Below, piece after piece: positions 30,241 through 43,032 of a stretch of 64,000 nt of DNA. The first letter of the stretch is position 1. Every line of letters begins with the position of its first letter. The notes below the pieces were generated by a model that was given only the letters and a program-made list of their open reading frames with translations, was not told where the DNA came from and searched no databases. Source of the DNA: Ligustrum vulgare (taxonomy: Eukaryota > Streptophyta > Magnoliopsida > Lamiales > Oleaceae); assembly GCA_963555705.1 (NCBI GenBank), contig OY743190.1:12685501-12749500 (forward strand). The letters are read 5' to 3'. A program made the position numbers and the translations under genes.

Positions 30241-32248
30241 AGCATCAAATTGATTTCATCCCCGGAGCCGTCATTCCAAATAGACCGGCGTACCGAAGAT
30301 ATCCGGAGGAGACCAAGGAACTCCAAAAACAAGTTGAGGAGTTGATGAGAAAAGGATATGTTCGTGAGAGCATGAGTCCTTGTACCGTTCTCGTACTACT
30401 AGTGCCCAAGAAGGATGGAACCTTTATAATGTGCGTCGATTTCCGAGCCATTAACAACATAACGATAAAGTATCGACACCCCATTCCTAGGTTAGATGAT
30501 ATGCTAGATGAATTGCATGGTTCTTGCATTTTTAACAAAATTGACTTGAGAAGTGGATACCACCAAATTAGGATGAGAGAAGGAGATGAATGGAAAACCG
30601 CTTTTAAAACTAAATATGGTTTATATGAGTGGTTGGTTATGCCCTTCGGTCTCACTAATGCACCAAGCACTTTTATGAGATTAATGAACCATGTTTTGCG
30701 TGCATTCATTGGGAAATTTGTGGTAGTTTACTTCGATGATATTTTGCTTTACAGCAAGAATTTGAATGAGCATATTTAGCACTTGAGGAGTGTACTTTTG
30801 GTTTTAAAGGAAGAAAAATTGTATGCTAACCTCAACAAGTGTAATTTTTGTATGGAGAGTGTGGTCTTTCTTGTATTTGTAGTTAGTACTAAGGGAATAG
30901 AGGTCGATGAGGAGAAGATCAAAGCCATTAAGAAATGACCCACTCCCACAAGTGTCACCGAGGTAAGAAGCTTCCACGGGTTAGCTAGTTTTTACCGTCG
31001 TTTTATCAAGGATTTTAGCACACTAGCTTCACCACTTACCGAGGTTGTCAAAAAGCATGTTCGGTTTAAATGGGGGGAGGCGCAAGAAAAGGCCTTTAAA
31101 GAAATAAAGAACAAATTGTGCACCGCCCCGGCTTTATCCTTGCCTAATTTTGATAAAACTTTTGAGATTGAATGTGATGCTTCAGGCACAGGTATTGGAG
31201 CAGTTTTGATGCAGGAGAAAAGGCCAATTGCCTACTTTAGCGAGAAGCTCAGTGGAGCCGCCTTGAACTACCCCACCTATGACAAAGAGCTCTATGCGTT
31301 GGTGAGATCGTTAGAGACATGACACCACTACTTGTGGCCTAGAGAGTTCGTCATCCACACCGACCATGAGTCATTGAAGCACTTGAAGGGGCAAGGAAAG
31401 TTGAGCAAGAGGCATGCCAAATGGGTGGAGTACGTAGAAACTTTTTCCTATGTCATCAAATACAAACAAGGTAAGGAGAATGTGGTCGCCGACGCCCTTT
31501 CTCGAAGGTATGCTCTTATTACTACCTTGAGTGCTAAATTGTTGCGACTCCATGGGGTTCCTAGGAGTATTGTGTCGGATAGGGACATTAAATTCCTTAG
31601 CCATTTTTGGAAGGTCTTGTGGGGAAAATTGAGAAATAAACTTTTATTTTCAACAACTTGTCATCCCCAAACTGACGGCCAAATTGAGGTGGTTAATAGA
31701 ACTTTAATACAACTTATTCGCACTATCCTTAAGGGCAACCTAAAGAATTGGGAAAAGTGTTTACCTTTTGTTGAATTTGCATATAATCAAAGTGTTCATT
31801 CTACTACTTCCTTTTCTCCATTCGAGATTGTTTATGCCTTTAACTCCTTTGGATTTGATTCCGTTACCTATTGATGAAAGAAGTAGTTTAGATGGGAAGA
31901 GAAAGGCGGAGTTGGTAAAATCTCTCCACGAGAAAGTCAAACTCCAAATCGAGAAGAGAATGAACAATATGCCTCCAGTGCCAACAAAGGTCGAAAACGA
32001 ATGACATTCGAGGTCGGTGATTGGGTATGGTTGCATTTGAGGAAGAAGCAGTTCCCGACTCAAAGAAAATCAAAATTACAATCACGTGGTGATGGCCCCT
32101 TCCAAATCCTAGAGAAAATCAATGACAATGCCTACAAGCTTGACCTTCCTGGTGAGTACAATGTATCGGCTTCTTTTAACATCTCTGACTTATCCCCTTT
32201 TGATGCAGGTGAAGATTCGAGGTCGAATCCTTTTCAAGAGGGAGGGGA
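30241..32248 (+). pseudogene. Element A RT - RNase H - integrase, degenerate
   Basis: RT is well preserved: the [25 protein letters not shown] and [12 protein letters not shown] blocks are present, including the catalytic YFDD. RNase H keeps all expected acidic residues (CDASGTG, DKELYAL, HTDHESL). Stops occur after NEHI (30777), at 30936 in IKAIKK-stop, and at 31320, where Trp became TGA. After DALSRRYAL...LLR the frame jumps to LHGVPRSIVSDRD, so the integrase zinc finger and first catalytic Asp are deleted; the second Asp (SDRD) and the Glu (GQIEVVN) remain. A frameshift follows FEIVYAFN at about 31830. The tail has the GDWVWLHLRK and DLPGEYNV motifs and ends DSRSNPFQEGGDDEN at the LTR. Confidence 0.9.
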
Positions 32249-33004
32249 TGATGAGAATTCGGGAGTCAATCGTGTCAAAGTCAAACAAGTCAACCCTCTA
32301 TAAGAATACCGGTAGGGCCCATGACAAGAGCCAAGGCTAAAGAGGTCCAAGAGTTGATGGCGGGACTCATTTTCAAGCTCCAAAATCAAGTCCACATGGA
32401 AGAGAGCAAGATTGACGTCAATTGCCTAAGTTTGGAAGCTCAGGACATTTCGGTCGACCGAAAGTCACTCCGGTCGACCGAAACTCTGCAGGAATTTCAT
32501 AGATAGCCTCAAGAGGGTTCGGCTGATATTTGTACGATCGAAAATGCAATTTCGGTCGACCAGGTGTTCGATCGAGATAGTTTCAATCGACCGGTTCGGT
32601 CGACCGAAAGTTTCCCGAATGTAAAAGCTGGGTTTTTTGTGCAATTTCTCAAACTTTTTGTTTTTCAATTTGTATATACTTTGTAAAGCTTCCAAACCCT
32701 AGGTAGTTTTGGGCATTGGAGAGCATTTTAGAGAGGTATCATCCTTTCTTTACCTAGTAACTATTCTATGAATATTCTTCAACTTATATATTGAGAGTTT
32801 ATCTTGTGTATTTGTTGTTGTTCATTCCACAATCTTGGTATTTGTCTTAATCTTTCCATTGGGCTAGGGTAAACTTTTCTTAGAATTTTGGTTGGGTTAA
32901 ACTTGGGTCAAGATTCTTCAGTTATTACCACTTTTAACTTTTTTGGGTTGATACATAAATTGTTATGAAAATTTTTGGTTTAGTCACCAAAGGGGTTCGC
33001 ATCA
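32249..33004 (+). repeat. Element A 3' LTR
   Basis: This LTR is 756 bp, TGATGAG...GTTCGCATCA, followed by GGAAG (33005-33009). The palindrome array (32446-32615) is better preserved and about 36 bp longer than in the 5' LTR. Confidence 0.9.
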
Positions 33005-33009
33005 GGAAG

Positions 33010-33737
33010 AGGAGCCAAAGTCATTACAATGCATTTGGATCAAAGAACAACAAGAAAATAATGCAGAAGCTGACTTACGGCCGTAACACCCAAAATTACG
33101 GCTGTAACATCGCTATCGCGAAATTGGGCAGAAGAGCCAATACGGCCGTAACATATGATCTCACGACCGTAACTGAAGCGGAAGTACTTACGGCCGTAAT
33201 CAAAACTTTCACAGCCGTAAACAGAGTTTAGTAATTTTATTTTGTCGTAAATAAAATTGTCAAGGCTGTAACTTGTGTTTTTATTTTTAAACCGTAAGTC
33301 ACTTAAGGCTGTAAACATATAAGTTACGGCCGTAATTAGGCGTCGCAATTTTAACCTAGTTTAGGCGGTTAGGTTTTGTTTTAATTCTAGTTAATTTTGG
33401 TTACTTTATTTTGTTAGCCTATTTAAAGGCTTTATTTAGCATTGTATTAAACAATTTTTATTCTTGAGATTTATGATATTGAAGGTGAGGTATTCCCTTA
33501 AATTTCTTCTTGTTCTCGTTGAACAAACTCGAACTTACCAAAGGATTTGACAACCTTTGTGGCATTCCACCTCTGTGGTTCTTATCTCGGCATCGTAACG
33601 GGTTTTGGGTTTAATATACCCATAGTTCTTGCGTCGTGAGGTCGGGGTTACATTGCTATCATCTACTAATTGGATTTTAGAGCTTTCTGACTTTTATTTC
33701 CTCGTGTTCTTGGTGATCCCCATATCGGATCACATCA
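33010..33737 (+). repeat. Element C 5' LTR, right part, with TTACGGCCGTAA array
   Basis: This continues 4968-5140. At least nine exact or near copies of the palindrome TTACGGCCGTAA lie at 33074-33345, upstream of a TATA-like CCTATTTAAAGG at about 33418. The LTR ends CACATCA at 33737. Confidence 0.78.
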
Positions 33738-33739
33738 TC

Positions 33740-33751
33740 TGGTATCAAAGT
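33740..33751 (+). other. Element C primer-binding site (diverged)
   Basis: TGGTATCAAAGT differs slightly from TGGTATCAGAGC. It lies two bases after the LTR end and is followed by an A-rich leader. Confidence 0.7.
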
Positions 33752-34407
33752 CTGTCTCTAAATCCAAGTATTTAGTATTCCAGTTCTTTTCTTTTATTTC
33801 CAGATTTTATTCATTCAAAAAAAAATTTCCATTCCAATTCTTGTTTCTTGAAATTCGTCAGAAATTCAAGATTTGCCAATTTCTGTTTCTTGTTCTTGAT
33901 TATTCTTGTTGAGTAGCAAAAAAAAAATGGGAAGAAATCCGAAAATTACAAAAAAAAAAAAAAAAAAAAAAAGTGTTTTTGATTTGATACAAGAATCAAG
34001 AAAATTCATTCCAAGACAATTCAAGAAATCTTTTCTTGGAAAAAAATCTTTGGCAAATCTTTCCAACAATTCTTGTTCATACTAAATTCCTTATTGCATC
34101 AAAATCTTGATTCCATAAACTTCTTTTTGAAATAGAATTCTTGTTTCCATAATTTCCTTCTTGAAATTCTTGATTCCAATTTTTCCATCAACTTTCCTTC
34201 TTTGCACTTTGGGGTTAATTCCACAAGGACCAAATCAGTGAATAGTTTAGTGGTTCTTTGAAAACGTGAGAAAGAGGGAATAGAGAGGAAAAAAGGCAGA
34301 GTGGTGAGATTAATAGAGGAAAAAAGCCAAATTGAGTGATACACGAGCGATAAAACACGTGAGGATCTCTATTTAAATTTTCTTTTTTTCTTTCTTTAAT
34401 ACTAACC

Positions 34408-35120
34408 ATGTCACAGAAGGAAGCTTCATCGACGGAAAAGAATCTTCAAAACTTTAAAATGCTTGCAATGATGGAGGAACATTTTGCAAAATTGGAGGTT
34501 GGATGCAAAGTGGGAAGCAAAGTTTGGTCCACAATCTGGCGTGAATGTGGAAAGAGCAAATAATCTGGTGGAGACATGTGGTGCGGGAAATGTTTAGTCA
34601 CGTCAAGAACAACCGCGCAATTTCCCTAATTTGCGGAGGCCACAAGATATGACTTCAACCCACAATATGGAGTTAAGAATGAACGTGTTGAGGTTTTGAT
34701 AGTGATGAAGATAGTGGTGAATTGTCTATTGCGAGTATTGGTAGGAGACGAGATCGGGGAGAAAGACGTGATAGGGGATATAGGCGTGATCGTATGGATG
34801 ATGTAGATGGACATGTTGGTAATATAAAAATGTCCATTCCCTCGTTTCAAGGTAAAATTAATCCGGAGACTTATTTTGAATGGGAAAAGAGGGTAGAATT
34901 GATTTTTGATTGTCATAATTATTCCGAAACTAAAAAGGTTAAATTGGCAGTCGTAGAATTTACATATTATATTATAGTATGGTGAGATCAATTGATTACT
35001 AGTAAGAGGAGGAATTGGGAGAGGCCTATTGAAACTTTTGATGAGTTGAAGGCCCTTATGAGAAAAAGATTTGTGTCTGGACATTACTATAGGGATTTCT
35101 ACCAAAAACTACAGACCCTA
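34408..35120 (+). pseudogene. Element C gag remnant
   Basis: An ATG at 34408 opens MSQKEASSTEKNLQNFKML, then frames break. The retrotransposon gag domain is clear at 34805-35120: NIKMSIPSFQGKINPETYFEWE, a stop after TYYIIVW (34984), then FDELKALMRKRFVSGHYYRDFYQKLQTL. Similarity stops abruptly at about 35118. No zinc knuckle, protease or RT follows in the window. Confidence 0.8.
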
Positions 35121-36440
35121 AATTATGTTTATTTGTATTTCAAATTTTATTCAAAAAGAGGGACAAGGAAGCAATTGCGGGAAATAAAGGTCAAATTTAA
35201 TACAATTGATCAAATCAGGAGTTGAGGACGCACCGCGCAAATAAAGCCCAGCGACTAACTTGTAAGGAAAAGAAAAGAAGAGTATTCGCCAACTAAGTCT
35301 TCTCACGCGATCGCCTCTTTAGCCAAGGCGTGATTGCGACATGGGCATAAAAGTTCAACAGAGGCTAAAATATCCATACCACGGGATCGAGTGGGCTTCC
35401 GACTGGGACGAACTTGGGACTTTTTGCGTGATTTTGACATAATTTTTGCTGGAATTTACCCTAAGATATATATAGAGCGTGAGAGGCAACAAAAAGGGGA
35501 CTTTTGCTGAGCCTCTGAACACACAATTTTTGGAGATTCTACATCAATTGAGAGGGAGATTCAAGCATGGAAAAATGGGTGGAGAATAGAGGATTAACAC
35601 AGGAATTTGACTCTTGGTGCAAGAATTCTTTTCTTGTCGTTAATTTCTTAAATTCCATTATGTTTGATTATTGTTTTTATTGTTTTTGTTCTTCATTCTT
35701 GATGTGTAACTAATCTTAATGTTGGGATGAACGATGTAGCCTAGTCAATTATTTTTTAATTCCATATTCCTTGTTTTAACGATTCAATGCATTTGTTGAT
35801 TTATTATTGCGTTTCATGCGTGAATGAACTGACCACTTATTCATGAATTAATGTGTTATTTCGATAATTCGAGAGGTGAGTTAATAACATAGATCTATGT
35901 AATAAATCCGGTAATTGAACGAGAGACAGAGATATACTCTTGTTATTATTTCGGTCATGTGTGAATTCTTGTGTGTAATGCATCTAGATAAAGAATATTC
36001 GGACCCGCTGTAGAGATACAATGTTGACTTATTTAGGTAGGGTTGATTTAAACTCGAGAGAGAAATCTCAATGTGAATTAGTAAATTCGACCGAACACAT
36101 ATTTAGAAAATAGAACATGAAATTGGAATTGATTTAATTGGTTAGGCGAATTCGTAAATCCCAACTACCTTACAACCATCTTTAAAAACAAAAGCAATTT
36201 TGAAATTTCATTTTTTTTTGCAAACTTTAATTGTTTAGTTATAGTCTTGAATTTTAGTTTACACATCCAAATTCATTCATTGGTTCAAATAAGGATAAGA
36301 ATTTACATATTTCGGTCCTTAGTAAGCAGTCTCTGAGGGACGACATTCCGGACTTCTAGGTCCATTTTTACTGCTTTTCACGATCTTGTACACTTGTGGG
36401 GATATTTTGCATCGCGAGATATCGATGAACATGGACATTG
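35121..36440. repeat. Probable LTR of another gypsy-like element, ends unresolved
   Basis: Similarity to gag stops at the left edge. The segment has the build of a long plant LTR: a TATA-like AAGATATATATAGAG at about 35463, a long transcribed-looking stretch, and phrases such as TCTCTGAGGGACGACATTCCGG near its end (36331). No TSD, PBS or second copy was found, so this is tentative. Confidence 0.4.
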
Positions 36441-37896
36441 AGTGTTGAGTGAAATCCGGACACCCCCAATAGGGGAGACAAATGCTAAGGTGCCTACTGT
36501 TAAAATTTCCATTGATTTGGGTTTGGAGACAACGGTAGAGGTTTATTGGGATTCCAATTTCACGTTCAATTATTCAACGGAATTAGGACTCGTAGTCTCA
36601 ATTTCACACTATTTATATATCTCCAAATTCATGTTTTCGGCTAAACTCAAATAGCCAAAATTTCAGAAATATTTCAGAACCATTTCAATCATGATATTTT
36701 TCAAGGCAATCAAATACACGTTTTACACATAAAGATTTAAGAAAAGTTTTGAATGTGCAATTATACTTTTCTTCAAAACTATTTTGATCGACGAGGTAAG
36801 ATACATTACGTTCAAGTGGTTTCATTCCTTATACTTTTATGTATTCAATTTGATATATGTATGAATTGTCATTGGGCTTTCGGATTCGACCAAATGAAAT
36901 GTAAACTCTTTTGAGCTCAAACGAATGAAATGTGAAATCCATTAAGAATTCAAAAAGGTTACATGATGGGTGTCTCGCTTGATCATTGAAATACTCTAAA
37001 TGCAATGGGGGTATAAAAGTGTTTATTTTATTGTTTTACATATGTATGTGAAAATTGCACATATCTTACTGGGTGTTTTCAAATATTCACTCTTACTTTA
37101 AAACTTTACATGCTAGTTCAAGTCGATTGGATTTGTGGTGGAATGGTGATGTAGACTGCCAAGTAAATTCGAATAAATTAAAGTATTGGATTTTCAATTC
37201 TAGTTTTAATTATTGTTCAAGACATGTTTATGTTATTAGGTTAAGTTATTATGGATTTATTGGGAAAAACTTTCAATTTTATGTTTTGCAAGTTTATGAA
37301 TACCATCTATTTTTAAAAGTAAAGAAGTATTTGTTGTTATACGCTTCCGCATTTATATGAAGAAAAGTGAGTTATTTGGTAACACTCTGTGTTTATTTAT
37401 GAAAAATCTAAGGCGCAAGAAAAACTCCATTTTTAATTTATTCTATTGAAATGTATATGCTGTTTTAATTTTTTTTCTAGAAAAATAGGAAGTATCGCAT
37501 GAGTTAAAAAGTTTGAGGGCGGAATTTCTATAAATAAAATTTGTATAAAACATTGGAGTTTTAATTAAACATAATTAGGTAAGTTAGGGACCAATGTAGA
37601 AATTGTGAGAAAACTAATTAATTACAATCTTGTTAATTAATCAAGATTTGTCGTGGTTGTATAATTTAAATGTCGGCCCGAGGTCAATGCATATAACACC
37701 ATCCCGTAGTTTATAGTGAGACGTTTAGATCGATATCTTGAATGCATGTTTTCAAATCCGGATGTGCCTGGAAAATCGAGCCAAAGTGGTGTAGTTAAAA
37801 TGATGTCTAATTGTCAAATTCACAAATAAATAAATAAAAATCTAAGTATAATGTGATGGTCGAGCAGCTATGTTTGAGATGGCCATACAAACTAGG
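36441..37896. other. Unassigned AT-rich DNA
   Basis: No gene is recognised. Phrases near 37330-37720 vaguely resemble the transcribed part of Tekay-like LTRs, but no ends were found. The short open frames here are unsupported. Confidence 0.4.
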
Positions 37897-39297
37897 GCTG
37901 CACAAAAAAATCACGAAATCGCAAATCAAACCAAACTCGTTGGTTTGAAACCGCATAGATCTGTGGTTTTATTTTCCTCAAACCGAACAAAATCGTTTCA
38001 AAATCGTTTGGTTTAGGTTGTGATTTTCAAAAACCGCGAAAAACCAAACCAAACAACTTTTATTTTTAAATTAAAAATTAATTTTATTAGTTTGAATTTA
38101 CTTTCCAACAAAAAAAGTCAAATTTAACTAATAAAATAAAATTCTCTTTTGTATCTTTTCTCGTTTTCATTGCATTGTGATGATCTCAGAAAAGACTGCT
38201 AGTGTTTGAAGTTTGGAATTTTGTTTCTTCTTTACATAGGATTACATGAATAAATTTTAGTAGTCATCTAACATGAATTCCCTATTAAATCCCTGCAATT
38301 TCAAGTAATTGTTTAGCAACCTTAATCTCCCGATAAAAGGATTTTCACAAAGTTTTGTAAACCTTCTGAATCACAAACGCCCTTCCTACTCAACTTCCAT
38401 AAGAGATGAATATGCAATTTAGGTAAGACGAGTTCTTGAAAACTCATCTCCTTAGTAAGGACATTCTTAGGAGTAATTGATACCTCGATGATGACCTCTA
38501 TAGTCTAAGAAAGAAGTTCCATTAGCGGACCAAGAGACGGATTAGTTACGACATCAATTACTATTTCTTACTAACAAATGACTTTTATGGATCAGTATGA
38601 TGACCAATCTCATGCAAGGAAATTCACAAACCACTTAACCGAAGATGCTACTGAATCTCATTTACTATAACATCAAATAACTTACATTAGAAAGATACTC
38701 AAAAATCATTGACGAGAAAAAAAAGCAATCAGAATATAAAATCAGGATTCACGACTTCATATTATACTTGACATTTTATATGACACCCCCCCAAATGTTC
38801 CATTCTAGTACGTCATAATTTTAATTTATCGATCAGAGGTCAATCAATTGTTTAAGCTCATCTCTTACTGCAAGGTAGTTAGATTGACATTAAAAGAGAA
38901 ATTGTTAATAATATAATGTGCTTTATGAATAATAATCAATTACAATTAGATGTATATGTATATGTGAATGTTGCATTTAGTGTTATGTTATCAACGTAAC
39001 GAGGTAAACAAAGAATCAAAGAATGTTACCATATATTAGATTTTAGCTTATATTAACTTAATTTAGCTTTATATATTAAGAAATACGAATTAATTTGACA
39101 TCTAAAATATGTTATATTATGTCGATAGGTAAACTGTGGTTGAACCAAATCGTAAAAAATGGTTTGGTTTGGTTTGGTTTGTACAATGGAATGGTTTGAT
39201 TTGGTTTGAAAAAATGTCAAATTGCTTAAAATAGTTTGGTTTAAAAATATGTCACAAACCGTCCAAATCAGACCGTGTTCAAACCTAATAAAAAAAA
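37897..39297. mobile_element. Possible hAT-like non-autonomous element, uncertain ends
   Basis: The segment begins near TAGGGCTGCAC, and both flanks (37915-38065 and 39125-39280) are dense in TTGGTTTGGTTT/AAACCAAACC, in opposite orientations. Such subterminal repeats, with GGGCTGCA-like ends, are common in plant hAT elements. The right end (GTGTTCAAACCTAAT) matches poorly and no 8-bp duplication was confirmed. No transposase frame is present. Confidence 0.4.
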
Positions 39298-40215
39298 TAT
39301 AGTAACTTAATACTTTTGCATGTATGATGATTGTAAATCTCGTTGTACGAGCTTTCCAACAATATAAAGTTTGACTAGTTTGAAATTAATATCACCCCTT
39401 GAATATAAGTTGAAACAAGCACATTGAAACACAAAAATTTGGAAATCAATTATTAAAATAATACTTAGTGGACACAAGTAAAATTCCACCATCTCTATAT
39501 CAAAGGGATTCTTTGGCAAACCTACTTATTTTTGTTAGAACCAATTAGTTAATCGGAATGCATATTAAAACATTTAACAGTATGATAATTGTATATTTAT
39601 CAAAAAACACTTACAAGCTAAAAGTTTGAAAATTAAGAAGTGACAAAACCACTCAATTTTTACTTGCTGACAATTCCGATAAAAAAAAAAGAAGTGACAA
39701 ACATTACTTTATTTCAATATTATATAAGCGACACGCTACTGTTCGACAACTGAAGATAATACAAACAGTAGAAAAGCATACTTTCCAAGACGTACTAGAA
39801 TGCTGGTCTGCAAAGTTGTACATGCAACTTTATTATTTTCGAACTTGTCTGCTGACTCAATTACCAAAATGCCTCTATTATCTTTGTGCATTTTTTAACA
39901 TGAGGGCACTATGGTAATTTCGAAGTAGGAAGTGGTCAACAGCATTCACATGGGTAATTTAAAAAAACAATAACACATCTTTTCACCTGTAAATATGCGG
40001 AATCCCATAGTGGTTATAATCAAAATTCAACAATAGAACAAACGTTTCGCACTTTGAGAGTTCAAAGATTGCTGGGAAAGTTTTCAAAGGTAAAGAGACA
40101 TTTTTCATTTCTAACTCATCATTTTACAAGTAAAAAATTATAATTTCTTGATTTTAATTTAAGTATATCATCTTCAACTTGTTAAACATGAAAAATTTCG
40201 AGTTGCAATTCTAGA
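39298..40215. other. Unassigned AT-rich DNA
   Basis: No gene, terminal repeat or RNA gene was recognised. Confidence 0.5.
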
Positions 40216-40686
40216 TAGGGATGGCAAAAACACCCGTTTCAAGCCAGACTTGATGGGGCCCCGACCCTAATTGGGCAGAAAAAAACCGCCTAGTGGGTCG
40301 ATAGGACGGGTTTGAAATTGATATCAATTACTCGAAATTGGTTCAGGGCAGGTTTTGGTTGAACAATCCCGCAATTTACATTAAAAAATAAATTAATTCA
40401 AAAAATGCAAACAACACACTTTCAAGATACAATTTTTTGCTTATGATAACGTCTTTGATTCTGTGATGGTTTTGGTGCTTGATTCTTTTGACTTTTATTT
40501 CTTTTGAGTAGGAAAAAATGTTAGAAACTTGAAGAAAACTATGTTTTTTAAATAATAATAAAAAAATAGCATCGGGGCGAGGATGCCCCATTTTGATTAA
40601 ATAGGTAATGGGATGGATATAGTTTTGATATTCTTCTCACGAGACGGGGCACGGGACAAGGGTTACCCGCCCCATTGCCATCTCTA
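40216..40686. mobile_element. hAT-like MITE, 471 bp
   Basis: The ends TAGGGATGGCAA and TTGCCATCTCTA are inverted repeats (11 of 12). GC-rich subterminal blocks (ACCCGTTTCAAGCC... and ...GGTTACCCGCCCCATTGCCA) resemble the common plant hAT MITE type. A clean 8-bp duplication is not evident. Confidence 0.6.
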
Positions 40687-41512
40687 GTTCCAAAATCTGC
40701 ATATTTTCTAGCACGACAATATTCTGGCGAAAACATGCTACTAAAATCATAATTTCTTCAAAGGGATGCTACTAGTAGCCACTTGAACTGGTGAACTTTT
40801 CTATTTTGTGCTGAAAAATGAATTTTGTTGAAATTCTAGAAGTAAAAATTGATCAATAACCTGTTCCTAAGTGTTAGATTTCATGTAACTTAATTTATAT
40901 AAGATTTCTAATTACAAAAACTGATTAAATACAAAAAATTAAAAGCATACACATCTTCACAAGCAGTGAGTAAAACAAATGTGTTTTATCAACTATTTTC
41001 GGATCATTTTATATATGTTTTTGTATTTGAATCAAATTTCTTTTATATCTTGTTAAATGTCCTTGTAGATTTTAATGTAATTTTGTTTAAAAATTGGAAG
41101 TTTTGCTTAAAGGTATAAAATGATAAAATGGAAAGCTACAGAAACTTTAAGTTGCTGATTTTGATTGTCATTACAAGATTACGTGGTAGGTAACCTTAGT
41201 ACCTATCAAATTTTATATTGAGCACTCTGTAAATACTTACTCTTAAGGTGGGGGTCCAAATAAATTTAGAAATTAATTTAGAGAGTTAGTGCATTCCAAC
41301 ATGACATGTATATTATTTTGATTACATAATGTGATTTGAGAATTTTGAGTAACATATGATTCTGAGTACTCTTATGATGAATTTTAATTAAGCATTATGA
41401 ATTATATACTAAAAGATACATGAAATGATTTTGGACAACTTTGCATAATTTGATTCAGTCATTTTTTCACATTTAAGAGGTAAAGTTTATTTAAATCAAA
41501 TTAATCATGTTG
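40687..41512. other. Unassigned AT-rich DNA
   Basis: Nothing was recognised. This is the left target flank of element D. Confidence 0.5.
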
Positions 41513-41517
41513 ACCAC

Positions 41518-42191
41518 AAAATTCGGCTGGACCTTGAACCAACACGTCTCAGCTCCTCCCTCTCAAACACGTGGATCTCCTGCGCACTGTGACAAACAAT
41601 CAGTTTGCAAAGGGGGCCGATGTGGCTCCCGTTTGCACTCCGATGCCAAAGTCAGCGGCCATGTTCAGCGAATATAATTTGAATGAGGGAAATATAAATG
41701 CGTAAAAGAGAAAAAAGGGAGTGAGAGATATTTATTTAGTTAAGAGTATGAAATTGCTAACCTTTTTCTTGGAGGCAAGTGTACTCTATTTATAAAATGA
41801 GTAATTCTCTTGGATTGTGACACGTGTTATGCTTTACACTTGTCTTCACCCTAGCTCTTCGAGGTGACAACCTTGCTTTTTGACCGTAATCATTGCTACA
41901 TTTCGTAGGGGATGGGCGCCTGTCACATCTTGGTAAAGGCAGTATCACATCTCTGACTTCATGCCTTGTCCCATCCTTACATCCGAGGCGCTACCGTAAA
42001 CACCTCGGCAAAGCATGAAGCGCCTCTACTAGACACAAACCAGTTCGTCCGGAGGGGCTCATGTGCCTTTCCACCTCGGCCATTAGTCCAGGGCGATTTC
42101 TAAAACTTTGATCATGGGCTGAAGTCCAATGGACCCTCGTTGGGCCTTCACTGGCGGCCAAATGTGCCATATTTTGGGTGTGACTTCAACA
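41518..42191 (-). repeat. Element D 3' LTR (left)
   Basis: This LTR is 674 bp. On the minus strand it has a TATA-like TATAAATAG (about 41787-41796) with a G-box, GACACGTGTT, at about 41819, upstream on that strand. It differs from the right copy by scattered changes and small indels, so this insertion is older than element B. Confidence 0.9.
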
Positions 42192-43032
42192 ATAATCCCT
42201 CAAATCCGATGTGGTCATTCATGGGCGGATCGAATTTGTCATCACTTCGCAGCAATAATTCTATTCAAGTTTAATCATTTGTTATACCCAATATTTTGTA
42301 ATTGTTCTGCCATTCGCTCGCTGGGAATCACCATGCAGCACAGCAATTTTTACAATCAAGTACAACATTCCTTATGAAAAGTTCGGATCCATATTATAGC
42401 CGACCTTTTACTTCGGCTTTTCTCTCTTGAGTGAAGGTTGGGGACGCACTAGCGCGCATTTTAAGTGGCGTGTTTAATGAAAAGGGGCTACTGGTATTGA
42501 TTCCCAAGGAATATAAAAGGTGATGGAAGTGGCATTTCTGCCGCGCGTGGCATTCACTGTGGTAGTTGAACGGTTTTATCCCTTTCTTTGACGGCTGGCG
42601 CTTTGATTAGCCCATTTCCCAAGAGGCATGGGTTACCCACATTAATCATACGGCTCAAAACCCAAGGGGTCTAGATCATTAGGATCCTTATAAATCCTCC
42701 TTCGTTTCATTATTTTTTCCTTTACTGTTTTCCCATAATTTTTGCAACAACACTCTCGTGAAAGATTGTATCGTTCTTTTCCTTTCTTGCAATTCTCGAA
42801 TCTTCTCCTCAAGGGTTTTCTACCCAACATCCGTTCTTAACATTCAACAACTTTCGTTGGCGAGTTCCTCCTTTCAAGTGTACAATCTATTTGAAGGTAA
42901 ATCTCTTTGTTTTTGTGTGTTCAAAACTTTTTTATTTCTAGTTTTTCATTGTGGGTTTGAAAATTTGGTTTTGCATTTTCTTTTTCTTTTGATGAGTCTG
43001 ATCCGTCTTAAAAAAAACAAAAAAAGAAAAAA
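42192..43032 (+). other. Promoter and leader of the antisense gene of element D
   Basis: This is the plus-strand region before the ATG at 43033. A TATA-like CTTATAAATCC lies at about 42686. A possible 5'-leader donor (GAAG|GTAAAT) lies at about 42896. No coding frame is supported. Confidence 0.4.

Larger units (their letters stand above)
5141..33004 (+). mobile_element. Element A: degenerate Ty3/gypsy retrotransposon with two nested insertions
   Basis: The LTRs at 5141-5860 and 32249-33004 flank a plus-strand gag-pol pseudogene. The 5-bp target duplication GGAAG lies at 5136-5140 and 33005-33009. The LTRs begin TGATGAG and end GCATCA. The PBS (TGGTATCAGAGC, initiator tRNA-Met) is at 5863-5874. 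Element B (6839-12513) interrupts gag and the LOG-cargo element (14279-30235) interrupts the protease-RT linker. Without these insertions, element A is about 6.2 kb. The frame carries several stops and frameshifts and an internal integrase deletion. Confidence 0.9.

Noticed and set aside
33074..33345. CRISPR-like or regularly spaced repeat array of TTACGGCCGTAA
   Set aside because: Spacers are irregular and short, the repeat is a 12-bp palindrome, and it sits in an LTR promoter of a plant element.
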